Positions 25,803 through 33,447 of a stretch of 64,000 nt of DNA are shown one piece after another; the first letter of the stretch is position 1; each line of letters starts with the position of its first letter. The notes beneath the pieces are model-generated. The model was not told the origin of the DNA. It saw only the letters and a list, made by a program, of their open reading frames with translations, and did no database searches. This DNA comes from Ascidiaceihabitans donghaensis (GTDB taxonomy: Bacteria; Pseudomonadota; Alphaproteobacteria; Rhodobacterales; Rhodobacteraceae): contig NZ_OMOR01000001.1 in the NCBI RefSeq assembly GCF_900302465.1, forward strand, positions 1,798,001-1,862,000, written 5' to 3'. Both the position numbers and the translations under genes were made by a program.

Positions 25803-26231
25803 TCAATTCAGGCGGGTCCCGCCCATCAAAAGCTCAAGAGAGTTTTCCGGCAGAAGCCCGATCTGTTCAAAAAATTGCAGAAAGTCGAATTGCGGATAGC
25901 TTTCGACCTTTTTGTCTTTTGTGAACCGCAGCATGATGTGTTGATGGGCCTTCACGGGTTGCCCCGTATCCAAGCGGCGGCATTCAATCACCATAAACGC
26001 GCTGATCCAATCGCCTTCTTCGATCGATTTTATGATTTTGACGTCGATGTCCGTCACATAGCTGCGTATGATCCCAACCCATTCACGAATTTCGCCGGGT
26101 TCAATCCGTCGGTCCGGCAAAAGTCTGTCTGCATCACTTGTTAAATCGAAATATGCGTCAATCGCGTCAAGGTTGCCGCGTTCCCAAACGTCTTTGTAAT
26201 AGCGCTTTAGAATGTCGTGTTTGTTTTCCAA
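25803..26231 (-). CDS. SnoaL-like/ester cyclase family protein
   Basis: A 142-residue protein with the alpha+beta barrel pattern of SnoaL-like (NTF2 fold) proteins: KRYYKDVWERGNLDAIDAYFD at the start, then EWVGIIRSYVTDIDVKIIKSIEEGDWISAFM. Members act as cyclases, isomerases or ligand binders, and the substrate cannot be told here. It stands alone on the minus strand downstream of the tmRNA gene and upstream of the chromate operon, separated by 242 bases in which I see only a possible promoter for the operon. Confidence 0.7.
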   Translation of the reverse strand: MENKHDILKRYYKDVWERGNLDAIDAYFDLTSDADRLLPDRRIEPGEIREWVGIIRSYVTDIDVKIIKSIEEGDWISAFMVIECRRLDTGQPVKAHQHIMLRFTKDKKVESYPQFDFLQFFEQIGLLPENSLELLMGGTRLN

Positions 26232-26359
26232 AGGCTTGCCATTTGTTTGCTGCTGTTAGGACCAGAGATAAACTCAAGCTGTTAAGATTGTTTAAACAAC
26301 CTATCGGAGAGCAATGGGCGGCAGAAACCGCCTTGGTAAACCTGAGGGGAAGAAAGGAA

Positions 26360-26669
26360 AGTGCAGGTTTCTGTTGCCAGGTACCTGCGAACCCCGCCTT
26401 AGATCGCTAAACCCAAGGAGTTAAGTTTCAGAAGCTGAAACCGCTTACGCGGCCATCGCTACTGGAGCACGATTGTCATTTGCAATTGTACAGTTTTCGC
26501 CGATAACGGTGGCAGACAGCCGAGACAAAGCTAACCCCTTTAGACGTTCGTCGATCCTGTTTCGACCCCATGATCCCCAAATGAAGGATGTTTGGTGGAG
26601 TCGCCGGGTACCGCCCCCGGGTCCGATCCGCTTATGACGAGCGCGTTTATGTCCATAGTCCCGAAGGAC
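26360..26669 (-). ncRNA. ssrA: Transfer-messenger RNA, circularly permuted two-piece form
   Basis: On the minus strand the acceptor piece comes first and ends in an encoded CCA (26595-26593), with a T stem CCGGG/CCCGG. After 23 bases the coding piece begins at 26569 with GGGGTCG, which pairs perfectly over seven bases with CGACTCC of the acceptor piece. The tag frame at 26483-26445 reads ANDNRAPVAMAA and a TAA stop; it is followed by a GTTTCAG/CTGAAAC hairpin and a GCAGGT/ACCTGC pairing. This rescues stalled ribosomes and tags proteins for ClpXP. The 5' end is set from the promoter; the 3' end is approximate. Confidence 0.95.
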
Positions 26670-26675
26670 AGTTTC

Positions 26676-26704
26676 TATATAGGAAAGGTTTGTCCGGGTT
26701 GCAA
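26676..26704 (-). promoter_or_regulatory. Promoter of ssrA
   Basis: On the minus strand TTGCAA (26704-26699) and TATATA (26681-26676) are separated by exactly 17 bases, a good sigma-70-type promoter. Transcription would start near 26669, just before the acceptor piece of the tmRNA. Confidence 0.75.
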
Positions 26705-26705
26705 A

Positions 26706-26750
26706 TGCCGGAAGCCTCCGGCGGAGGTTTATTTTGCAAGATGAAGATGG
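26706..26750. repeat. Dispersed intergenic repeat, copy 3
   Basis: GCCGGAAGCCTCCGGCGGAG, then GTTTATTTTGCAAGATGAAG. The last 20 bases match the copy at 31728 except for one base. It fills the gap between the DUF4345 gene and the ssrA promoter. Confidence 0.7.
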
Positions 26751-26751
26751 A

Positions 26752-27102
26752 TCACAGGTTTGCGCCTATCATCCACGCGGCCAACGCCGCTTCTATCCCG
26801 CCGAAAACAAATACTTTTTTGACCGGTGGCTTGTCCAGAAAAAGCGATACCACGCGACCAGTTGCGGCCCCTGCGAACGCGAAGCCGATCATTGCATAGG
26901 CTATTGGTGCACCGATTGATAAGGCGGCGATGCCTGCTGCAACAAAAAGCCCACCCACAGAGGCGCGCATTTCGCTCAGCCCCATTGTGGAATGGGTTGG
27001 TTCCAAATCGAGTGCGCTGGCGGTGTAGCGCGGTGCGAGAAACCCAAAAAGCCCAAAGGCAATTGTGAGCAGGGCTGCGATAATGTTTATGGTGTCTATC
27101 AT
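26752..27102 (-). CDS. DUF4345-type small membrane protein
   Basis: A 116-residue protein with four hydrophobic helices (near residues 4-22, 45-65, 67-85 and 95-113) and the loop STMGLSEMRASVGGLFVAAG, which recalls DUF4345 proteins. Function is unknown. The ATG at 27102 starts the first helix properly. It is divergent from another small membrane protein gene 38 bases away. Confidence 0.65.
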   Translation of the reverse strand: MIDTINIIAALLTIAFGLFGFLAPRYTASALDLEPTHSTMGLSEMRASVGGLFVAAGIAALSIGAPIAYAMIGFAFAGAATGRVVSLFLDKPPVKKVFVFGGIEAALAAWMIGANL

Positions 27103-27140
27103 GCTGCAGTACCTAGCAGCGTCACGCAAAGAGGCAAGCT

Positions 27141-27380
27141 ATGACCAACCGCAAGTTAACATCCGTTTTTGAGATTACGGGGTCGGTTTCGGCGATGATC
27201 TATGCTTTGTTGATTGCGTCTAACACAGGCAACGAGGTGCTGGGGTTCGCGTTGTTGTTTGTTTCGGCGTCATTGTTTGCCGCATGGGCCGTGATTGACC
27301 GGCGCTGGACGTTTCTGCTGTTGCAGGGGTTTTATATGGCCTCGGCGGTGATCGGGTTGGTGCGGTGGGGCGAGTGGTGA
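27141..27380 (+). CDS. Small hydrophobic protein, unknown
   Basis: A 79-residue protein with two or three membrane helices (about residues 12-27, 32-50 and 56-75) and basic residues at the start (MTNRK), so it should insert in the inner membrane. I do not recognise a family. It is divergent from the DUF4345 gene, and the shared 38-base gap must hold both ribosome sites (AAAGAGGCAAGCT before this start). Confidence 0.6.
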   Translation: MTNRKLTSVFEITGSVSAMIYALLIASNTGNEVLGFALLFVSASLFAAWAVIDRRWTFLLLQGFYMASAVIGLVRWGEW

Positions 27381-27389
27381 GCAGTACGA

Positions 27390-27791
27390 TCAATGATCAA
27401 CAAAATCTTCAATTGTTAACTTACGAGCGACCTGACCGTTCTCAAGATAACCGTAAAGTCGCAAAGCAGGTCCGACGAATTTCCCTACAAACTGAATATT
27501 AACGATGCCGGCAATCATTTGTGGGTCGTTAAGCACATCGCCTTTAAGCTCAAACCACTCAAGATCTTTGAAGCCACCGTCGGAAAAGTGATACGTCCAT
27601 TCACCATCCCAATTCGATACATATCCATTCAAAATACACCGTGAACGAAATCGGGGTTTGTCACCTTTTACGTTTATCATGTACTCGCGGAGACTGCGCC
27701 AGCGGGAATGATTTGCGACGGAAAAATGTGTAGTTTCAAGCTCGCTCCAAAGTTTGTCAGGCTTTGGAGGATAGCATTGTGTATCGTCCAT
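27390..27791 (-). CDS. Hypothetical protein coupled to the GntR gene, low GC
   Basis: A 133-residue soluble protein, rich in Trp and Tyr (WDGEWTYHFSDGG, DLEWFELKGD), with no family I recognise. Its ATG overlaps the stop of the upstream GntR gene by one base (TAATG). Counting 27421-27780, GC is about 45 percent, well under its neighbours, which suggests recent acquisition. It converges with the small membrane gene to the left. Confidence 0.6.
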   Translation of the reverse strand: MDDTQCYPPKPDKLWSELETTHFSVANHSRWRSLREYMINVKGDKPRFRSRCILNGYVSNWDGEWTYHFSDGGFKDLEWFELKGDVLNDPQMIAGIVNIQFVGKFVGPALRLYGYLENGQVARKLTIEDFVDH

Positions 27792-28519
27792 TATTTGATT
27801 TGCCGCGCAGCAAACACACTTTGCGCCAAGGCCTGCGTTTCCACCTCAAGCGCTTTCAACGCGTCAAACGTAGCATCCGCGTCCTGTTTTTCCAAAGCAT
27901 CCGCAATGTCCGTGTGCAGCGCCACGATGCGGGCGCGGTCGCGGGCTGTGAACGTGATCATGTTCATCAAGGGCTGCATGGCCTCAACTGCGCCCGCCAA
28001 CTGGTAGCTGAGCACCGGATTGCCCGCGCCATCGACCAAAGCGCGGTGGAACGACACGTCTGAGGCGCAAAAGGCTTCGTCCGTTAGGCCCGGTTGTCCT
28101 TGGCGGTGGATTTCGGCGCGCATGGTCGCGAGGTGGTCGGGGCTGCGGCGTTTGGCAGACAGCGGCGCACAGGAGCGTTCCAATGCATAGCGGGCTTCGC
28201 AGGCGGTCTCGAAACTGACAGCGTTCATGGACAGCAGCAACGTTGAGGTGGTGATTTGCTGGGGGTAGGCTTCTTCAAAGCTAAGTTTGTTGACAAAAGC
28301 ACCGCCCGTGGCCCCGCGTTGCGTGCGGATCAGGGATTGGGCGGCGAGACGTTTCAGGGCCTCGCGCACGGTGGGGCGAGAGACGTCGAACTGGTCAGCA
28401 AGCTCTGCCTCGGATGGTAGGCGCTGGTCCACAATCAAAGCGCCCGACACGATACTATCGCGTATGGCTGAGGCGATCTGTGCCGAAAGATCAGCGGCGG
28501 AATTTGGGTCTATTTTCAT
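27791..28519 (-). CDS. GntR/FadR-family transcriptional regulator
   Basis: A 242-residue regulator: an N-terminal winged helix with RLPSEAELADQFDVSRPTVREALKRL, then an all-helical FCD ligand domain with metal-type His and Asp residues (SDVSFHRALVDGAGN, LHTDIADAL). Regulators of this kind respond to small organic acids. It is divergent from the DUF2182-DUF1326-DinB-dmdA run. In Ruegeria a GntR gene also adjoins dmdA-acuI, so control of DMSP genes is likely but inferred. Confidence 0.88.
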   Translation of the reverse strand: MKIDPNSAADLSAQIASAIRDSIVSGALIVDQRLPSEAELADQFDVSRPTVREALKRLAAQSLIRTQRGATGGAFVNKLSFEEAYPQQITTSTLLLSMNAVSFETACEARYALERSCAPLSAKRRSPDHLATMRAEIHRQGQPGLTDEAFCASDVSFHRALVDGAGNPVLSYQLAGAVEAMQPLMNMITFTARDRARIVALHTDIADALEKQDADATFDALKALEVETQALAQSVFAARQIK

Positions 28520-28543
28520 TTGTCTTACATTTAATGTTTGACG

Positions 28544-28560
28544 CAGACTTTAATTGTCTG
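28544..28560. promoter_or_regulatory. Likely operator of the GntR regulator
   Basis: CAGAC-TTTAATT-GTCTG, five-base arms around an AT-rich centre, lies 25 bases upstream of the regulator start in the 90-base divergent gap. An additional AT-rich stretch (TTACATTTAATGT) flanks it. GntR/FadR sites are usually short inverted repeats of this kind. Confidence 0.45.
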
Positions 28561-28609
28561 GCATTTGATTGGCAACCGTATCTGAGTCGCTTACCGGGGA
28601 GGGTCCGCG

Positions 28610-29398
28610 ATGTCTCATGTTGTCCGCTCTGGCCTTTGGTTGGCGTTTTTTGCCGCGATCCTGCTGTCGTGGTGGATGATGTACGCGATGAGCGTCAACA
28701 TGGACCTCGATTGGATCGGACGACCCGGCGAGATGGGTGCGCGCATGGCCGCGATGGATCCACGCATGCCGATGTATATGCCAATGGCCAACTTTGGACC
28801 GCTGTTTGCGATGTGGGCCATTATGATGGCGGCGATGATGTTTCCGACGATGGTACCGACGCTGCGGTCTTATGAAGACCTCATGGCCTCTGCAGATGGC
28901 ACACGGGCAGGGTGGCTTGGTGTTTTGGTGGGTTATTTCGTGGTCTGGGTGGCTTTTGCGGCGCTGATCACAGGCGTTCAATTGGCGCTGTTGTTTGGCG
29001 GTGTCGTGGATATGCTGGGAATTGCGAAATCGCCATGGTTCACCGCCGCTTTGCTTTTGGTCGTGGGCGGTTTTCAATTCACACGCGCCAAGGAAATTTG
29101 CCACGGCGTGTGCCATTCCCCGATGATGTATTTTCTGGGCCACTGGAAAACCGGATTTGCAGGCGGCATGCGTATGGGCTTGGGCCTTGGTGTGTTCTGT
29201 GTTGGCTGTTGCTGGGGCTTTATGGCGCTTGGATTTGTTGGTGGCGTGATGAGCCTGCTTTGGATGGGCGCTGCGACGTTTTTTATGGTACTCGAAAAAA
29301 TGCCCCAGATCGGGCATAAAGTGACAAAACCTATGGGTGTGGCCTTGGTTGTGGCTGGTTTGGCTGTGGCTGGCAACGCTTTGATTTCAGGAGGATAA
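28610..29398 (+). CDS. DUF2182 metal-binding-type membrane protein
   Basis: A 262-residue protein with about six membrane helices. MWAIMMAAMMFPTMVPTL and GVFCVGCCWGFMALGF (three cysteines) are the DUF2182 hallmarks, together with a Met-rich first third, which suggests copper or another soft metal. It is paired with a DUF1326 gene directly downstream, as is usual. It overlaps the end of its own leader with GGGGAGGG as ribosome site. Function is not established. Confidence 0.85.
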   Translation: MSHVVRSGLWLAFFAAILLSWWMMYAMSVNMDLDWIGRPGEMGARMAAMDPRMPMYMPMANFGPLFAMWAIMMAAMMFPTMVPTLRSYEDLMASADGTRAGWLGVLVGYFVVWVAFAALITGVQLALLFGGVVDMLGIAKSPWFTAALLLVVGGFQFTRAKEICHGVCHSPMMYFLGHWKTGFAGGMRMGLGLGVFCVGCCWGFMALGFVGGVMSLLWMGAATFFMVLEKMPQIGHKVTKPMGVALVVAGLAVAGNALISGG

Positions 29399-29399
29399 G

Positions 29400-30107
29400 A
29401 TGGCTGTAAACAGAAAACCCGAGGCGGATCGGTTGCCGATTTCGCAACGTATCGACAGCCGGATGCCAAATCCGGGACGCCGCGGCATGACGCCGACAGA
29501 CTGGGCCATCAAAGGTGAATTGTTTCTAAACTGCTCATGCACAGTGTTTTGCCCCTGCGTTGTGAGCCTTGGTGCGCACCCGCCCACAGAAGGGCATTGT
29601 CATGCGTGGATGGCGATTGCCATTGATGAAGGGCACTATGAGGGCGAAGACCTGTCAGGTCTGAACGTGGGTCTTCTGGTCGATATTCCGGGTCGTATGG
29701 GCGAAGGCAACTGGAAGGTTGCAGCCTATGTAGATGAACGGGCAAGCGGCAAAGCCTACAACGGTATTTTGCAAATCTTTTCTGGTGCCGCGGGCGGCAC
29801 TACGGGTCTGTTTACGATGCTGGTGTCCGAGATCATCGGGGCCGAACGTGCGCCGGTTGAGATTGTGCGCGATGGCAATAAACGCTCCATCATGATTGGG
29901 CGCAAAATTCAGGGCGAGATTGAAATGCTTGCCGGCAAGGACAAAGCCCATCCGGTGATGGTATCCAATTCCAAATACTGGATGGGGCCGGATATTATTG
30001 CGGCCAAAGGTCTGAAATCGAAGGTCCGTGACTACGGTCGTGTTTGGGATTTTGACGGTATGTCGGCAGAGATTTGCCCGATTGACTGGAAAGGCCCCAA
30101 GCCGTGA
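29400..30107 (+). CDS. DUF1326 protein with cysteine-rich metal site
   Basis: A 235-residue soluble protein beginning its domain with GELFLNCSCTVFCPCVVSLG, a CxCxxxCPC-type cluster typical of DUF1326, plus PTEGHCHAWMAI. These residues look like a metal site. GGAGG lies seven bases before the ATG, one base after the DUF2182 stop. The four-base overlap with the DinB gene makes a tight operon. Its job is unknown. Confidence 0.85.
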   Translation: MAVNRKPEADRLPISQRIDSRMPNPGRRGMTPTDWAIKGELFLNCSCTVFCPCVVSLGAHPPTEGHCHAWMAIAIDEGHYEGEDLSGLNVGLLVDIPGRMGEGNWKVAAYVDERASGKAYNGILQIFSGAAGGTTGLFTMLVSEIIGAERAPVEIVRDGNKRSIMIGRKIQGEIEMLAGKDKAHPVMVSNSKYWMGPDIIAAKGLKSKVRDYGRVWDFDGMSAEICPIDWKGPKP

Positions 30108-30610
30108 TTGATCCGGCCTATGTTCAACTGATGTCACGCTATAATGCGTGGCAAAACAGCCAGTTATCATCGACACTTAATGCGATGACTGCAGATGAAT
30201 TGATGTTGGATCGTGGCGCATTCTTCGGATCAATCCTTGGTACGTTAAACCATCTTATGTGGGGCGACATGCTGTGGATGAACCGCTTCGATCCGGCGTT
30301 GCCAGCGCCTGTCGGCGGTTTGGACGATAGCAAGACCCTGCATCCTACGTTGGCCGCATGGAGCGCTGAGCGGTTTCGTATGGACGGGCGTTTGACCCTA
30401 TGGGCTTCCAAATTGAAATCTATGGATCTTCACGGTGATCTGACCATGTTCAGCCGTGTCTTGGGTCAAGAGGTTTCCAAACCGATGGGGGAATGTGTGG
30501 TGCATTTCTTCAATCACCAGACCCATCATCGGGGTCAGGTTCACGCAATGCTGACTGCCGCCGGATATGCCGCGCCAGTCAGCGATCTTTTCTTTTTACC
30601 AAAGGACTAA
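30104..30610 (+). CDS. DinB-family protein
   Basis: A 168-residue four-helix-bundle protein of the DinB/YfiT type. The three metal His residues are expected in LNHLMWGD, and in HFFNHQTHHRGQVH. Many members are thiol-dependent transferases with nickel or zinc; others have no known role. It overlaps the DUF1326 gene by four bases and ends four bases before the dmdA start, so it is in the same transcript as dmdA. Confidence 0.85.
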   Translation: MIDPAYVQLMSRYNAWQNSQLSSTLNAMTADELMLDRGAFFGSILGTLNHLMWGDMLWMNRFDPALPAPVGGLDDSKTLHPTLAAWSAERFRMDGRLTLWASKLKSMDLHGDLTMFSRVLGQEVSKPMGECVVHFFNHQTHHRGQVHAMLTAAGYAAPVSDLFFLPKD

Positions 30611-30614
30611 AAGT

Positions 30615-31718
30615 ATGGCCATCATTTCGCCATCGCGTCGGCTGCGCCGGACGCCCTTTTCTGACGGGGTAGAGGCTGCGGGCGTCAAGGCTTACACCGT
30701 TTACAATCGTATGTTGCTGCCAACGGTTTTTGAAAGCGTTGAAGCCGACTATCGCCACCTTAAGGACCATGTTCAGATTTGGGACGTGGCGGTTGAGCGT
30801 CAGGTCGAGTTGCGCGGCCCGGATGCAGGGCGCTTGATGCAAATGCTGACCCCGCGGGATTTGCGCCGTATGCTGCCCGGGCAGTGCTACTATGTGCCGA
30901 TTGTTGATGAAACGGGCGGCATGTTGAACGATCCGGTGGCGGTGAAATTGTCTGAGGACCGTTGGTGGATTTCGATCGCGGACAGTGATCTTTTGCTTTG
31001 GGTCAAAGGCATTGCCAATGGCTATCGCCTGGATGTTCTTGTCGATGAGCCGGATGTCAGCCCGCTGGCGATCCAAGGCCCGAAGTCGGATGACCTTTTG
31101 GCCCGTGTCTTTGGCGACCGCGTTCGTGACATACGCTTTTTCAAGTTCGATATGTTCGAATTTGAAGGGCAGGATTTGGCCATCGCGCGGTCGGGGTACT
31201 CCAAGCAGGGCGGGTTCGAGATCTACGTCGAGAATTCAGAGATCGGGATGCCGCTGTGGAACGCGCTATTTGCAGCGGGTGAGGATTTGAACGTGCGTGC
31301 CGGCTGCCCCAACGGGATTGAGCGTATTGAGGGCGGGCTGCTGTCTTATGGCAACGATATGACCGACGACAACACGCCACATGAATGTGGTTTGGGCCGC
31401 TTCTGCGATACTCAAACGGCGATTGGGTGTATTGGCCGGGATGCGCTGTTGCGCGTGGCGAAAGAAGGTCCCGTACAGCAGGTGCGCGCCATTTCCATTG
31501 GCGGTGACCCTGTGCCGGGCTGTGATCGACCTTGGCCGCTTTACGCCGGTGGCAAGAAGCGCGGGCAGGTCACGTCTGCGGCCTGGTCCCCTGACTTCAA
31601 GACCAATGTGTCTATTGGTATGGTGCGAATGACCCATTGGGACGAAGGCACCGAGCTGGAAGTGGAAACGCCGGAGGGGATGCGCCCAGCTGTGGTGCAT
31701 GAAACCTTCTGGATTTGA
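30615..31718 (+). CDS. dmdA: Dimethylsulfoniopropionate demethylase
   Basis: A 367-residue tetrahydrofolate-dependent demethylase of the GcvT fold. The opening RRLRRTPFSDGVEAAGVKAY and YNRMLLPTVFESVEADYRHL, and the later NGIERIEGGLLSYGND, match Pelagibacter and Ruegeria DmdA much better than glycine cleavage T protein or sarcosine enzymes. It converts DMSP to methylmercaptopropionate, passing the methyl to folate. AAAGGA precedes the ATG. acuI follows after 78 bases, as in Ruegeria pomeroyi. Confidence 0.92.
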   Translation: MAIISPSRRLRRTPFSDGVEAAGVKAYTVYNRMLLPTVFESVEADYRHLKDHVQIWDVAVERQVELRGPDAGRLMQMLTPRDLRRMLPGQCYYVPIVDETGGMLNDPVAVKLSEDRWWISIADSDLLLWVKGIANGYRLDVLVDEPDVSPLAIQGPKSDDLLARVFGDRVRDIRFFKFDMFEFEGQDLAIARSGYSKQGGFEIYVENSEIGMPLWNALFAAGEDLNVRAGCPNGIERIEGGLLSYGNDMTDDNTPHECGLGRFCDTQTAIGCIGRDALLRVAKEGPVQQVRAISIGGDPVPGCDRPWPLYAGGKKRGQVTSAAWSPDFKTNVSIGMVRMTHWDEGTELEVETPEGMRPAVVHETFWI

Positions 31719-31727
31719 ATTTTACCT

Positions 31728-31770
31728 CTGCCGGACCCTCCGGGGGAGGTTTATTTTGCGAGATGAAGCA
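31728..31770. repeat. Dispersed intergenic repeat, copy 4
   Basis: CTGCCGGACCCTCCGGGGGA, then GGTTTATTTTGCGAGATGAAGCA. It shares GAGGTTTATTTTGC-AGATGAAG with the copy at 26706. It lies inside the dmdA-acuI gap, where it could reduce read-through from dmdA into acuI. Confidence 0.7.
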
Positions 31771-31796
31771 AGGGGTTGGTCCCCGGAACGGAGAAA

Positions 31797-32786
31797 ATGA
31801 TGTTTGATGCACTGGTTTTGAAACAAGACGAGGACGGTAAGGCAACCGCAGCTGTTCAACAACTGTCTGTAGATGATTTGCCAAGCGGTGACGTGGTTGT
31901 TGCGGTCGAATATACGACTATAAACTACAAAGACGGTCTGTGCTTGTCCCCCAAAGGCGGTGGTTTGGTGCGCCAGTATCCGCATGTGGGTGGTATCGAC
32001 TTTGCAGGCACTGTCGAAAGCTCTGACGATGACCGCTACAAGCCCGGCGATAAGGTTGTTCTGACCGGCTGGCGTGTTGGCGAAGTCCATTGGGGCGGGT
32101 ATGCCCAAAAGGCCCGCGTGAAAGCAGATTGGCTTGTGCCGCTGCCGGACGGTTTGGACACGCGTCAGGCGATGGCTGTGGGCACGGCAGGCTTTACGTC
32201 GATGCTGTCTGTGATGGCTTTGGAAGACCATAGCATCAAAGACGGTCCTGTTCTGGTCACAGGCGCTGCAGGTGGCGTGGGATCGGTTGCTGTCGCTATT
32301 CTGGCGGCATTGGGTCACGATGTTGCTGGTGTCACCGGGCGTCCAGAGACTGGCGATTACCTGAAATCTTTAGGGGCGACCCAGATCGTGCCGCGTGAAG
32401 ATCTGAACGAAACCGTCAAGCGTCCGCTTGAGGGCGAGACCTGGGGTGGTTGCATCGACGCCGTGGGCGGCGAAATGCTGGCGCGCGTGCTGGGACAAAT
32501 GCAATACGGCGCGTCGGTGGCGTCTGTTGGTCTTGCTGGCGGCGCAGGTCTGCCTGCGACGGTCATTCCGTTCTTGTTGCGCGGCGTGAACTTGCTGGGC
32601 ATCGACAGTGTCATGCAGCCATACGAAAACCGTTTGCGGGCCTGGAAACGCATCGCAGCTGATCTGCCCATGGATAAGCTGGAAGCGATGGTGCAACCTG
32701 CGACCCTTTCGGATTTGCCAAAACTGGCCGCAGACATCCTACAAGGCCAAGTCAAAGGCCGCGTTGTCGTAGACGTCAACGCCTGA
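31797..32786 (+). CDS. acuI: Acryloyl-CoA reductase (NADPH)
   Basis: A 329-residue zinc-free medium-chain reductase of the YhdH/AcuI type: TTINYKDGLCLSPKGG, HVGGIDFAGTVE, and the nucleotide loop VTGAAGGVGSVAVAIL. AcuI reduces acryloyl-CoA, a toxic intermediate of DMSP cleavage, to propionyl-CoA. The start is one of two consecutive ATG codons (31797, 31800) after CGGAG. Linkage to dmdA supports the assignment over a general quinone oxidoreductase. Confidence 0.92.
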   Translation: MMFDALVLKQDEDGKATAAVQQLSVDDLPSGDVVVAVEYTTINYKDGLCLSPKGGGLVRQYPHVGGIDFAGTVESSDDDRYKPGDKVVLTGWRVGEVHWGGYAQKARVKADWLVPLPDGLDTRQAMAVGTAGFTSMLSVMALEDHSIKDGPVLVTGAAGGVGSVAVAILAALGHDVAGVTGRPETGDYLKSLGATQIVPREDLNETVKRPLEGETWGGCIDAVGGEMLARVLGQMQYGASVASVGLAGGAGLPATVIPFLLRGVNLLGIDSVMQPYENRLRAWKRIAADLPMDKLEAMVQPATLSDLPKLAADILQGQVKGRVVVDVNA

Positions 32787-32795
32787 TCACACTAA

Positions 32796-32826
32796 GAGGG
32801 GCTTCGACACCAGATTGGAGCCCCTC
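32796..32826 (+). promoter_or_regulatory. Hairpin directly abutting the HIT gene start codon
   Basis: GAGGGGCT (32796-32803) pairs fully with AGCCCCTC (32819-32826), ending at the base before the ATG at 32827 and partly covering the GGAG ribosome site at 32817-32820. It could be a weak terminator for acuI or a translation brake for the next gene. No T run follows. Confidence 0.5.
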
Positions 32827-33249
32827 ATGACCACCTACGACGACCAGAATATCTTTGCCAAGATCCTCCGTGGTGAAATCCCGAATTTCACGGTCTACGA
32901 GGATGATGACACACTGTGTTTCATGGACATTATGCCCCGCACAAAAGGGCACTGTCTGGTGATCCCGAAAACCCCATGTGTGAACTTGCTCGATGCAAGT
33001 CCGGCGCAATTGGCCGCTTGTATGAAAACCGCAAATCTGGTCGCCAATGCTGCCAAAACAGCGTTTGCAGCGGATGGCGTTACGCTGTGGCAATTCTCTG
33101 AGGCCGCAGGCGGGCAGGAAGTGTTCCACCTTCATTTCCACATCCATCCGCGACATGCTGGTGTGCCGATCACCGGACCGGGGGTGATGGGTGATATGGA
33201 TGAAATCAAAGCAAATGCCGAGAAAATCAAGGCAGTGCTCGACCGTTAG
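32827..33249 (+). CDS. HIT-family nucleotide-binding protein
   Basis: A 140-residue histidine triad protein. FAKILRGEIPNFTVYEDDD at the start and VFHLHFHIHPRH near the end give the HxHxHxx triad that hydrolyses or transfers nucleotidyl phosphoramidates. HIT genes are often next to varied metabolic genes, so the link to DMSP may be accidental. The ATG at 32827 was chosen because the homologous region starts there and GGAG precedes it. Confidence 0.9.
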   Translation: MTTYDDQNIFAKILRGEIPNFTVYEDDDTLCFMDIMPRTKGHCLVIPKTPCVNLLDASPAQLAACMKTANLVANAAKTAFAADGVTLWQFSEAAGGQEVFHLHFHIHPRHAGVPITGPGVMGDMDEIKANAEKIKAVLDR

Positions 33250-33447
33250 TGATTCTATCGAAGCATGTCGTTTTTGGTGCTTTGCACCCATATAATGCAC
33301 CGGTTCTTATGACGCGAAAAACGACCGTTCTGACGGTTATGGACTTTCAGAGTTATCAGTTTGCGTCATCTGCGACAAAATGACTGACATTCCCTTTTTA
33401 GCTGTTACTTTCGTTTCATCCAAAAAAGAAAAAAGGAAACAGGGAAC

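Noticed and set aside
26588-26899. Plus-strand reading frames in the 26.1-26.9 kb gap
   Set aside because: They cross the tmRNA gene, whose tag, CCA end and acceptor pairing are all visible on the minus strand.
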